Assembly (NCBI GenBank): GCA_946644025.1
Contig: CAMPCG010000148.1
Location: forward strand, 1-7,150
Origin: an uncultured Prevotellaceae bacterium
Lineage (GTDB): Bacteria > Bacteroidota > Bacteroidia > Bacteroidales > Bacteroidaceae
Direction: 5' to 3'
DNA length: 7,150 nt
Numbering within the stretch: position 1 is the stretch's first letter; every line of letters begins with the position of its first letter. Under the pieces are notes generated by a model. It had not been told where the DNA came from. It worked only from the letters and a program-made list of their open reading frames with translations, and made no database searches. Of the stretch, positions 1-6,821 are shown one piece after another. The translations under genes were made by a program, and so were the position numbers.

Positions 1-56
1 AAGCATGAATAGTGCGTCTCATCCGAGGTTATCCACACTAATTCTTGTAGAGCCCC

Positions 57-107
57 AAAAAAGTCCGGGCCGTGCAACCCTTGATGGGTGCGCGGCCCGG
101 ACCTTTT
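57..107 (-). terminator. Strong intrinsic terminator of the large secreted-protein gene, probably bidirectional
   Basis: A near-perfect stem pairs 63-72 (GTCCGGGCCG) with 93-102 (CGGCCCGGAC). It continues inward with 74-75 on 90-91 and 77-80 on 86-89, leaving a 5-nt loop at 81-85 and one bulged base at 76. On the minus strand the stem is followed at once by six T (A57-A62 on the plus strand), the classic intrinsic-terminator form, 27 bp after the stop codon of the 129-5195 gene. On the plus strand the stem is followed by TTTT (104-107) and, after GAC, six more T (111-116), so it could also stop transcription entering from the left. The stem is seen directly; two-way function is inferred. Confidence 0.9.
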
Positions 108-128
108 GACTTTTTTGTTCTTTCAGTT

Positions 129-3100
129 TTACTTCACCACCTGCTTCTTGCCGTTGATGATGTAGAGGCCCTTCTTGGCCTTCACCACCTTCTGGCCCTG
201 GAGATTGTAGGCCTGACCGTTCTGGACAGCGTCGATGACGATGGCGCTGATGCCGGTAGTGGTCTCCTCGTCGTAGGTGACCTCACAGGTGAGGTTGAAG
301 CCGTTGTCGAGCAGGACAGTGGGGTTGAACTTGAAGACGATGTCGAAGTAACCCTTCTCTTTTCCCTCGGGCAGGGTCTTGCCCTCGGGCAGGTTCACTA
401 CGTAGTCGGCGTTATTGCCGTCGAAGCCCCAGCTCTGGTAGATCCAGTCGTGGTTGGAGGCAACCTTGTAGAAGATGGTCGAACCAGGCGTGAGCTGCAC
501 GTCTTCGAGCGACAGGGTGTAGACGCCGTCGCCATCCTCGTCGCTAAGGTCGTTAGCCTCGAAGGTGGGATCCCAAGACAGTGTGAAGACTGCATCCTCA
601 ACGCCGCCTTCCGTGGTGTCGACTCCTCCGGCCACGGTGTAGACGGGCTCGAAGGTGCCGCAGTACTCAAGCTGGAAGTTGTCGAAGATGACCCACTGGT
701 GCTCGCCCTTTGTCGTCACGCCGACGGTGAGGTCGCCCTGTCCGTCGTAGAGGAACTCGATAGGCTCGCTGGTGTACTTGCCGTTGGTGAACTCGACCGA
801 AGCGTCTGACATGCTGTTCTGACCGTTGCCGTCATGGTCGGGCAGTTCGCCCATAGCCTGGATCTTAGCGGTCTTGCCACCGATGAAGAATACGGGAGCT
901 TCCTCCTCGACACCGTCGTCCTGACGGAAGAATCCCTGGATGGTGAGCCTGTAGATACCTGCGGGAGCGCCGCTGACGGCCTGCTGCACGGTGAAGCCGC
1001 CCTTGGAGTGGTAGCTCTCGGCGCAGTTGTTCAGCTGGTTGCCGCCGTTGAGGTTCTTGTTCGAAGCCGTTACCTGCCAAGCGTTGACGCGCTGGTCGTT
1101 GCGGTTGAAGTTCGGGTTCTGCAGCAGGAAGGTAGCGCTCTTCGGGCTCTCGGGGGTACCCTCGGCCATCTCTTCCAGACGCTGGGCAAGAACGCCTTCC
1201 TTGGTGACGATGATGAACTCACGCGGAGTCTCGCTCAGCACGAGGTTGTTGTCCTCGTCGAGGTTGATGTACTTTCCGCTGTTGGGCTCCATGATGTAGA
1301 ATCCAAAGCCCTGGTACTCCAGTGCCCAGCCCCACTCAGAGCTGTCCATGTAGAGGTTCTCGCCCAGGAAGTGGAGGCCGCCACCGTTGGAGACGCGGCT
1401 GTCGATGGTGACGGTGCGGCTCTCCGTATACGGGGTGAGCGTCAGGTCGAGACCCATCTCGTTGACGATAGCGCGTGTGCCATAGTTGTGGCCGGCGGCA
1501 AACTTCAGGTCGGTCTCAGCGTCGATGATGTAGTACTCGCCGGCGGTAAGGTCGATGAACCAGTTGGCCTTCTTGAACTCCTTGATGGCATTGTCAAGGG
1601 CCTCAATGCCATTCTGGATTTCTTCTATGTTGCCCGAAGACCTCAGAGCCTCTGCGGCAGCGATGGCAGCGTCGAACTCTTCGACACCCGTCGTGCGGCT
1701 GGCGGTCTTTGCGGCCTTGGCCTCGTCAATCTTCTGGGCCAGCTCCTCAAGGGCAGCCTCCAGCTTGGCGTTCTCGAGCTCGTCGATAGTACCGACATAC
1801 TTCAGCTCCAGGTTGCTCACATAGAGAGCCGGGGTGTTACTGACGCCGAAGTTGTTCCCACCGGTGCCGTAGCCCAGGCTGACGGTAGCCGTGGAAGGCT
1901 CAGTAACAACGAAGATGATCACGTGAGGTGTCCAGTTCGTTTTGCCATTCATCCACTCGGTAGCGTCGTCCGCGAAAACGGTCTCGCCCACGGTCACGCT
2001 GAAGCGGTTCTCGTATGTAGCCTTCTTGGTGCTGGCGTTCGTGTTCTCCACATCGTATGTCAGCGTGTAGACACCTGCGGGCAGCTCGGCAGTGGTGGTC
2101 TGTGTGAAGGCGGCGTAGTTGGTTTGCCAGCGACATTCCAGACCGGCAGCAAAATCGGTGGCGAGGTGATCTTCATCGACGGTGGCGGCGGGATGCTCAG
2201 TGCGCACCTGCCACTGGCCGATGAGTCCCATGTTACATTCCCAGTACTCGCCAGAGTGTACAGCCGTCCAGCCGATGGGGTCAGCCTCGGGGTTGAACTC
2301 GGTGTTGATGAGCAGACCGCTCACGTCGGGAATGTTGTAGGTGTAAGCCTTTCCGTCCTCGAAGACGAGGTCCTCGGTCTTTCCGCCCTTGTTGTTGTGG
2401 AAGATGATGAACTGAGGAGCAGCGTCGGCCTTGATGTCGATCTTCCAGTCGTTGCCGCCGTTGCCGGGCGTCATTGCTGTTCCAGGCCATGCGCCAAGCT
2501 CCTCGGCGATGACGTTACCGCCCTCGTCCTTGGTCCAGGTGTAGGCATAGACTTCTTCCCATTCGGCGTCGGTGGTGAAGGTGGCGGTGTAAGTGTTCTG
2601 CTGCTTCTCGCCAGTGACGGAGATAGCCTGATTCTCGGGGTTGAAGGTGATGGTGATGGTGTAGACACCCTCTCCGCCAACCGACTCGGGAGTGATGACC
2701 CAGTTGTGGTCGCCCTCGCTGTCGCTTGCGGGAACCCAGGTCTGGTCGCCGTCGACGTTGGTGATGACAACCTTGAACTGGGGCTGGTTCTCTGCATTGA
2801 CGGTGATGTTCTCTGCCGTCCAGGTGTAGAGCACTTCATCGAGCGTCATGTTGTTGTCGGCCACGACGTCCCAGTCGTTCTCCGTTCCGGTGAGTTCCTT
2901 CGTTCCGGCGATGGTGTAGGTCATGTTGGCAGCGGTGAAGGCCTTGAGAGCCTCGATGACGTTGGCCACGGCAGCTCCCACGGTAGCGATGTTGGCATCG
3001 CTGGCAGCTGCGGCAGCTTCCAGGGCGGCAATGGCGGCCTCTACCTGGTCGGCACCGGCGGTCTTGCCGTTGTCCTTATAGGCGGCGAGGGCGAACTTCG

Positions 3101-5195
3101 TCTTGTCGACAAAGTTGGGCACTGCTGCGAGGAAGTCGGTCTGAGCCTTGGCAATGGCGCCAATGATGGCATCCTGGTTGCCGCTGGCAAGGGCGGTCTG
3201 CAGGGCGGTGGCATCGGCGTTGAGGGCCTCGTTCTCAAGGTATGCGAGATACTCCTTCACCTTGGGTGCCAGCTGTGCGGCAGCAGCGGTGACAGCGGCG
3301 TTCAGGGCCTCTTTTGCAGCGGTGAGCGACTCGGCGGTGGCGTCAGCGGCAATATAGGCCTGCTGGGCCTGGGCGAGGGCAGCGGTCAGGTCGGCATTGT
3401 TGGCATACTCGTTGAATTGGGTGGCAAGCATGATAGCCTTTCCGAGCTCCTGCTTCAGACCGTCGAGCGACTCGGCTGCGCCGATGGTATAGTCGTTCTC
3501 ACCCCATCCGGTGATGGTGATGACGTCGCCCTCGTTGATGGTAGAGAGGTCAATGTCGGCGGTCTGGTTCCACTTGTTGTCCCAGTTCAGTCCGCCGTTG
3601 TCTGCCTTGTAGTCGGCATCGGTGGCGGGCTTCAGGCGCACGACGTCAATCATGTCATAGCTATCGGGAATCTGGGCGACGAATGAGCCTCCAGCCTCCT
3701 CGAAGGGGAACCAGGCGTTGTCGTCGGCATTGAATGCGTAGATAGCGTAGACAGCACCGTCGACAGCCCAAGGTCCGGGAACGAGTCCGACGGCCTTTGT
3801 GGTAACCACGTCGCCAGTCTTCTCAATCCAGATGTAGTCAAACTGTGTGTCGGCAGATGTTGAGCTGAGGAACTTGATGTCGGTATCTGCTGTCAGCTCG
3901 TATTCGTCGGAAGCGACCTCGTTCAGGTTCACTGCGCCAAATGCTGCCTCGAACGTCTTCTCTCCCACTCCGATTTTGACGGAAAGGCCGTTGTAGGAAG
4001 ACTTGGAGGTGAAAATACCCACGTGGAGCTTATACTTGCCGGGGCTGAGCGTGGTAATCAGGACGTCCTCGGTAGCAGTTGCAGCCTGGGCGTTGGAGGC
4101 GCGAACGGGGATGTTTCCTGAGGTTGTGACGGTCATGCCCTCAATCTGCTCTGCTTCAATGTAGTAGCTCAGCTTCTCGTTGACGACAGTTCCGTAGTCG
4201 ACGACCTCGGTAAGGGCATCGGCAGTCAGGCTGATTTTTTTCCTGTACTCGTTGCTGGTCTTTGAGGCCTCGTAGAGCTTGTCGCCCACAGCCCAATAGC
4301 GGGGATAGCCTGCATAGGCATCATCGCCCTCGAAACCTGTGCCCGAGGTGATGGGGGCAGAGTCGATGCTGCTGTTCAGATAGTAGGTGTAGAGGGCAGC
4401 CTCGCGGAAACTGACAGTGACGACAGTGGTGCCGTCGCTGGCTATGGTTGTTTCAGCGGCATTGTTGCCGGTGTAGATGTATTTCTGGCCGTCGTAAGTC
4501 ACGTTAGCCTGGTCCTCGGTTTCAAGCGCGGGGGCTTCTCCTACGATGCCTAAACGTGTAGCGGCCTCTTTGATTTCGGTCTCGCCGCACATATACTTCA
4601 CGGTGTAGTTGGCCGTGGCGGCGTTGGTGTACTCGATGGTGACTGTGGGGTTCTTGATGTAGCCGGCACCAGCAGCGGTCTGGTAGACGATGATGGTCAC
4701 AATCTTGTCGGCATCGTCCTTGAAGGCTCCTTTGATGTCAAAGTCAATGTGCTTGTCGGCTGTGGTCTTTGAACCGCTGACCACACCTCCCAGTGTCGTG
4801 ATGGAGCGGTCGGCAGTGTTCCAGGTGAGTGTGCTGGACCATTCGGATGTGTTGTAGCCCACACCGTAGTTCAGACCGCGTGCAGAGATTTGCTGGCAGT
4901 CAACGCTGAGCGTAGCACCGGTGATTGTTCCCTCGAAGGCGGAAGCGTCTACCTGCAGGTAGGCGATGTTGTTCACTCCCCAGTTAGAGTTGGCGAGTTC
5001 AACTTTGCCGCCCGAAATCTTGTTGTAGCCGCAATAGACGGCCTCGCCAGCTGCAATTTCGCCATACGACTCGTCAGCTTCGCTGCCATTGATGTAGGTG
5101 GCTTTTACTACAGCTGTGCCTGTGTCGGCCCAGGCACTTGGTGCCGCGAGCGCTAACAGGCCCACGAGCAACGTTCTTAGTAATTGTCTTTTCAT
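129..5195 (-). CDS. Large secreted multi-module glycan-binding protein (no catalytic domain seen)
   Basis: A 1688-residue protein with a Sec signal peptide (basic MKRQLLR, hydrophobic core, probable cleavage after AWA at residue 23). Modules read by eye: 25-195 beta-rich, no family recognised; 196-265 small YTVKY...GE repeat-like unit; 266-465, 958-1135 and 1336-1515 jelly-roll (galactose-binding-like) domains, each with a [PA]xG.Y.L core strand and an aromatic last strand; 472-575 a beta module rich in W/Y; 576-755 and 1136-1212 Ala-rich helical FIVAR-like spacers; 757-867 and 1517-1637 SusE/SusF-like modules starting YT[IV]AG; 868-957 CBM26-like; 1213-1335 beta-trefoil-like. The tail 1645-1688 (GISAI...YNLQGQKV...KGLYIINGKK) is shared by many Prevotella secreted proteins and resembles a type IX secretion type-A signal. 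Likely role: exported binding of starch-like or host glycans (inferred). No hydrolase, lyase or peptidase active site was recognised. The ATG at 5193-5195 is chosen because the signal peptide starts there. Confidence 0.88.
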   Translation of the reverse strand: MKRQLLRTLLVGLLALAAPSAWADTGTAVVKATYINGSEADESYGEIAAGEAVYCGYNKISGGKVELANSNWGVNNIAYLQVDASAFEGTITGATLSVDCQQISARGLNYGVGYNTSEWSSTLTWNTADRSITTLGGVVSGSKTTADKHIDFDIKGAFKDDADKIVTIIVYQTAAGAGYIKNPTVTIEYTNAATANYTVKYMCGETEIKEAATRLGIVGEAPALETEDQANVTYDGQKYIYTGNNAAETTIASDGTTVVTVSFREAALYTYYLNSSIDSAPITSGTGFEGDDAYAGYPRYWAVGDKLYEASKTSNEYRKKISLTADALTEVVDYGTVVNEKLSYYIEAEQIEGMTVTTSGNIPVRASNAQAATATEDVLITTLSPGKYKLHVGIFTSKSSYNGLSVKIGVGEKTFEAAFGAVNLNEVASDEYELTADTDIKFLSSTSADTQFDYIWIEKTGDVVTTKAVGLVPGPWAVDGAVYAIYAFNADDNAWFPFEEAGGSFVAQIPDSYDMIDVVRLKPATDADYKADNGGLNWDNKWNQTADIDLSTINEGDVITITGWGENDYTIGAAESLDGLKQELGKAIMLATQFNEYANNADLTAALAQAQQAYIAADATAESLTAAKEALNAAVTAAAAQLAPKVKEYLAYLENEALNADATALQTALASGNQDAIIGAIAKAQTDFLAAVPNFVDKTKFALAAYKDNGKTAGADQVEAAIAALEAAAAASDANIATVGAAVANVIEALKAFTAANMTYTIAGTKELTGTENDWDVVADNNMTLDEVLYTWTAENITVNAENQPQFKVVITNVDGDQTWVPASDSEGDHNWVITPESVGGEGVYTITITFNPENQAISVTGEKQQNTYTATFTTDAEWEEVYAYTWTKDEGGNVIAEELGAWPGTAMTPGNGGNDWKIDIKADAAPQFIIFHNNKGGKTEDLVFEDGKAYTYNIPDVSGLLINTEFNPEADPIGWTAVHSGEYWECNMGLIGQWQVRTEHPAATVDEDHLATDFAAGLECRWQTNYAAFTQTTTAELPAGVYTLTYDVENTNASTKKATYENRFSVTVGETVFADDATEWMNGKTNWTPHVIIFVVTEPSTATVSLGYGTGGNNFGVSNTPALYVSNLELKYVGTIDELENAKLEAALEELAQKIDEAKAAKTASRTTGVEEFDAAIAAAEALRSSGNIEEIQNGIEALDNAIKEFKKANWFIDLTAGEYYIIDAETDLKFAAGHNYGTRAIVNEMGLDLTLTPYTESRTVTIDSRVSNGGGLHFLGENLYMDSSEWGWALEYQGFGFYIMEPNSGKYINLDEDNNLVLSETPREFIIVTKEGVLAQRLEEMAEGTPESPKSATFLLQNPNFNRNDQRVNAWQVTASNKNLNGGNQLNNCAESYHSKGGFTVQQAVSGAPAGIYRLTIQGFFRQDDGVEEEAPVFFIGGKTAKIQAMGELPDHDGNGQNSMSDASVEFTNGKYTSEPIEFLYDGQGDLTVGVTTKGEHQWVIFDNFQLEYCGTFEPVYTVAGGVDTTEGGVEDAVFTLSWDPTFEANDLSDEDGDGVYTLSLEDVQLTPGSTIFYKVASNHDWIYQSWGFDGNNADYVVNLPEGKTLPEGKEKGYFDIVFKFNPTVLLDNGFNLTCEVTYDEETTTGISAIVIDAVQNGQAYNLQGQKVVKAKKGLYIINGKKQVVK
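132..257 (-). other. C-terminal sorting-like tail (residues 1647-1688)
   Basis: The last 42 residues read TTGISAI, a short variable link, YNLQGQKV, a basic turn, then KGLYIINGKKQVVK. Many secreted proteins of Prevotella and relatives end this way. The shape (short beta strands, NLQGQKV, GLYII, terminal basic residues) resembles the type-A C-terminal domain of type IX secretion, where the tail directs passage through the outer membrane. Whether this organism has that system cannot be judged from the window. Confidence 0.6.
285..647 (-). other. SusE/SusF-like module, copy 2 (residues about 1517-1637)
   Basis: This module opens YTVAGG, has an acidic loop (ANDLSDEDGDGVY) that could bind calcium, the middle strand FYKVASNHDW, and closes YFDIVFKFNPTV. 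It matches copy 1 in motif order and in the FNP turn near the end. It is the last folded module before the C-terminal tail, so it may be the outermost binding unit if the tail anchors or sorts the protein. Calcium binding is a guess from the Asp/Glu spacing. Confidence 0.45.
2325..2594 (-). other. CBM26-like starch-binding module (residues about 868-957)
   Basis: This stretch follows the layout I know from starch-binding module 26: an entry strand with aromatic residues (VYAYTWT), a central AWPGTAMT motif, a Trp-containing strand (NDWKIDI), then IIFHNNKGGKTEDL and a closing Tyr strand. In that family the WPG segment and the FNN-like strand help form the alpha-glucan binding face. It is the clearest ligand clue in the protein and points to starch, glycogen or maltodextrin. 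The motif order is seen in the sequence; the ligand is inferred from family resemblance. Confidence 0.65.
2595..2927 (-). other. SusE/SusF-like module, copy 1 (residues about 757-867)
   Basis: The module opens YTIAGTKELTGT, then NDWD and NNMT, has a middle strand FKVVITN followed by QTWVP, and closes with VYTITITFNPEN. This order resembles the repeated beta modules of Bacteroidota surface starch-binding lipoproteins. A second module near the C-terminus (residues about 1517-1637) has the same skeleton: YTVAGG, then FYKVASNHDW, then YFDIVFKFNP. The two look like diverged copies of one ancestral domain. Binding to alpha-glucan is inferred. Confidence 0.5.
2931..3470 (-). other. Ala-rich helical FIVAR-like spacer (residues about 576-755)
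   Basis: About 180 residues are dominated by Ala, Leu, Glu, Lys, Gln and Asp, with almost no Gly or Pro inside predicted helices. Units such as LTAALAQAQQAYIAAD, ATALQTALASG and VEAAIAALEAAAAAS recur. This looks like tandem three-helix FIVAR-type units, which act as rigid spacers between sugar-binding modules in secreted proteins. A shorter region of the same kind lies at residues about 1136-1212 (1560-1790). The composition is seen directly; the family assignment is by eye. Confidence 0.55.
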
Positions 5196-5297
5196 GTTGT
5201 TAATAAATTAGGGTTAGTTAATAAAAGAAGTAGCTATTAGATCTTTATCTTTTCAGTCTCGGCTGTATCTGGAGTTTACTTAATCTTAGTTTCCTAT

Positions 5298-5339
5298 CAG
5301 GCTACAAATTTATATAAATTATTGTTACGTAGCCTGCAA
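5298..5339 (-). promoter_or_regulatory. Candidate promoter of the large secreted-protein gene, inside an inverted repeat
   Basis: On the minus strand TAAATTTG (5312-5305) fits the Bacteroidota -7 box TAnnTTTG. The nearest TTG for a -33 box is at 5339-5337, giving a 24-nt spacer, longer than the usual 19-21, so the match is imperfect. Transcription would start near 5299, leaving an AT-rich leader of about 100 nt with no Shine-Dalgarno, ending TTTATTAACAAC before the ATG. TTAATAAA occurs twice in this leader (5200-5207 and 5218-5225, plus-strand reading). A perfect 8-bp inverted repeat, CAGGCTAC (5298-5305) and GTAGCCTG (5329-5336), brackets the -7 box and could be an operator. Confidence 0.45.
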
Positions 5340-5356
5340 TTTAACTAAGTTTTATC

Positions 5357-6541
5357 TTATTTAGCACTTCCGGCTCCGTCGCTCCTGTACCACTGGAAGA
5401 GCCGGCTGACGCCTTCTTCCAGCTCCACGCTGTGTGTCCATCCCAGGCTGTGCAGCTTCTGCACGTCGATGAGCTTGCGCATGGTGCCGTCGGGCTTGGT
5501 GGTGTCGAAGTCTATGGTTCCCTGGAATCCTGTTGCCTGGGCCACTATCTGTGAGAGCTGCCTGATGGTGACCTCCCGTCCCGTGCCTACGTTGATGTGG
5601 CAGTTGCGTATCTCGCCCAGCTGTGGCAGTGCTCCGCCGCGTCCTGTGGAGTGGTTGCGGTCCACGGCTCCGTCGGTGCGTGCGCCGTAGTGTACTGAGG
5701 AGTAGTGGTCTGTGCCCACGATGTCCTTGAAGTCCACGTTGAGCAGCACGTGTACCGAGGCGTCGGCCATGTCCTCGCTCCAGAGGAACTCTCGGAGCGG
5801 CGTGCCCGTTCCCCATAGCACCACGCGGTTGTCGTGTATGCCGTATTTTGCCAGCACGGCGGCGATGTCGTCCTCGGAGGCTGTGCCGCCGACGCCTTCC
5901 ACGGGCCGGCGGTCCAGGTCTTGGCGCAGCGTCGTCCAGTCGCCCTCGTGCAACAGCCGCGCCAGGTATACCTTGCGCATCATGGCTGGCATGACGTGCG
6001 AGTTCTCCAGGTGGAAGTTGTCGCGCGGGCCGTAGAGGTTGGTGGGCATGACGGCGATGTAGTTCGTGCCGTACTGCAGGTTGTAGCTCTCGCACATCTT
6101 CAGCCCCGCAATCTTGGCGATGGCATACTCCTCGTTGGTGTACTCCAGCGGCGATGTGAGCAGGCAGTCCTCCTTCATGGGCTGCGGCGCGTTCTTGGGG
6201 TAGATGCAGGTGCTGCCCAGGAAGAGCAGCTTCTCGACGCCGTGCCGGTAGGACTCGCCTATCACGTTGCACTCCATCATCATGTTCTGCATGATGAAGT
6301 CGGCGCGGTAGAGCGAGTTGGCCATGATGCCGCCCACGAAGGCCGCGGCCAGCACTACGGCGTCGGGACGCTCGCGGTCGAAGAAGTCGCGCACGGCCTG
6401 CTGGCACGTCAGGTCCAGCTCCTGGTGGGTGCGCCCCACAAGGTTGGTGTAGCCCCGCTGCTGCAGGTTGTTCCAGATGGCCGACCCCACAAGTCCGCGG
6501 TGGCCGGCAACGTAAATCTTAGATTGCTTGGTTAAACCCAT
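5357..6541 (-). CDS. fcl: GDP-L-fucose synthase (GDP-4-keto-6-deoxymannose 3,5-epimerase/4-reductase)
   Basis: This 394-residue short-chain dehydrogenase/reductase-type enzyme turns GDP-4-keto-6-deoxy-mannose into GDP-L-fucose with NADPH in the cytoplasm. GDP-fucose feeds fucosylation of capsule, O-antigen or surface glycoproteins. Visible motifs: nucleotide-binding GHRGLVG (13-19), catalytic Ser110 and Cys112 in GSTCIYP, Tyr139-x3-Lys143, His182 in NSHVMP as the likely epimerisation acid, and NLYGP at 168-172. Many family members are about 310-320 residues. The extra length lies mainly in two insertions, about 198-238 and about 274-308, which I recall from Prevotella/Bacteroides homologues. 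The ATG at 6539-6541 is right because the Rossmann strand IYVAGH begins eight residues later. The usual upstream partner gmd is absent: the gene starts its own transcript, with a divergent RNA beyond. No terminator with a T-tract follows, so read-through into the downstream gene 161 bp away is possible. Confidence 0.95.
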   Translation of the reverse strand: MGLTKQSKIYVAGHRGLVGSAIWNNLQQRGYTNLVGRTHQELDLTCQQAVRDFFDRERPDAVVLAAAFVGGIMANSLYRADFIMQNMMMECNVIGESYRHGVEKLLFLGSTCIYPKNAPQPMKEDCLLTSPLEYTNEEYAIAKIAGLKMCESYNLQYGTNYIAVMPTNLYGPRDNFHLENSHVMPAMMRKVYLARLLHEGDWTTLRQDLDRRPVEGVGGTASEDDIAAVLAKYGIHDNRVVLWGTGTPLREFLWSEDMADASVHVLLNVDFKDIVGTDHYSSVHYGARTDGAVDRNHSTGRGGALPQLGEIRNCHINVGTGREVTIRQLSQIVAQATGFQGTIDFDTTKPDGTMRKLIDVQKLHSLGWTHSVELEEGVSRLFQWYRSDGAGSAK

Positions 6542-6552
6542 GGTGATTTATC

Positions 6553-6600
6553 AGTTTATGAATTCTTGAGTTTATGAGTTTCTGAGTTCTTTAGTTCTTG
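6553..6600 (-). repeat. Six tandem 8-bp repeats in the fcl leader
   Basis: Plus-strand units are AGTTTATG, AATTCTTG, AGTTTATG, AGTTTCTG, AGTTCTTT and AGTTCTTG, at 6553, 6561, 6569, 6577, 6585 and 6593, with no gaps. On the fcl strand they read as CA-rich units (CATAAACT-like) ending 11 bp before the ATG. The array fills the place where a ribosome-binding region would be, and it is unstructured and purine-rich on the mRNA side. Copy-number change would alter the leader length but not the reading frame. Confidence 0.85.
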
Positions 6601-6640
6601 TCTCGCGTCGCTACAATCTTCTGGATTGCGGCGTGCGACA
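6599..6640 (-). promoter_or_regulatory. Imperfect hairpin in the fcl 5' leader
   Basis: TGTC (6599-6602) pairs with GACA (6637-6640), further short GC pairings follow, and CAATC (6614-6618) pairs with GATTG (6624-6628) around a 5-nt loop. The stem has internal mismatches, about 15 pairs in all. It lies between the predicted transcription start and the 8-bp repeats, so it would be in the mRNA leader. It could stabilise the mRNA or be a regulatory fold. No known riboswitch was recognised. Confidence 0.45.
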
Positions 6641-6663
6641 CGTCGCCTCCTGCTTGTGCGCTG

Positions 6664-6694
6664 CAAAGTTACATATTAATTCTGAAACGGGAAA
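6664..6694 (-). promoter_or_regulatory. Bacteroidota-type promoter of fcl
   Basis: Read on the minus strand, TTTC (6694-6691), 19 nt, then TAACTTTG (6671-6664) gives a near-consensus match to the Bacteroidota primary sigma promoter (TTTG, 19-21 nt, TAnnTTTG). Transcription should start around 6658, giving a leader of about 115 nt that holds the hairpin and the tandem repeats. The box is followed by CAGCGC. It diverges from the plus-strand promoter at 6788-6818. Confidence 0.75.
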
Positions 6695-6787
6695 GGATTT
6701 TTGAATTATAAAGCACTGTTTTCGCACACAAGGCGTTGATTTGGGTCAAGAACGACGCAATTTTATGCACAAAGGGGCGTGAAAGTA

Positions 6788-6818
6788 TTGCGTGTTTTGG
6801 AAAATCGCCGTACCTTTG
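6788..6818 (+). promoter_or_regulatory. Bacteroidota-type promoter of the plus-strand RNA
   Basis: TTG (6788-6790), 20 nt, then TACCTTTG (6811-6818, followed by CA) is an excellent match to the Bacteroidota -33/-7 consensus with ideal spacing. Transcription would begin near 6822-6826 and run right into the structured region. It is the best promoter match in the window. The stretch between it and the fcl promoter (6695-6787) shows no further recognisable element. Confidence 0.8.
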
Positions 6819-6821
6819 CAC

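Noticed and set aside
834..3686. Open frame of 950 codons on the plus strand, opposite the large secreted protein
   Set aside because: It is a shadow. The minus-strand gene uses GC-rich third positions and rarely TTA, CTA or TCA, which keeps the opposite frame open. Its translation is a Val/Gly/Leu-rich string without domains, signal peptide or promoter.
5298..5336. Inverted repeat as an intrinsic terminator of fcl
   Set aside because: The 23-nt loop is long and AT-rich, and no T-run follows the stem on the minus strand (ATAGGAAAC follows). Kept only as an operator candidate.
5834..6535. Open frame of 233 codons on the plus strand, opposite fcl
   Set aside because: The opposite strand encodes a clear GDP-L-fucose synthase with intact catalytic motifs. 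The translation is a His/Val/Gln-rich shadow with no recognisable family.
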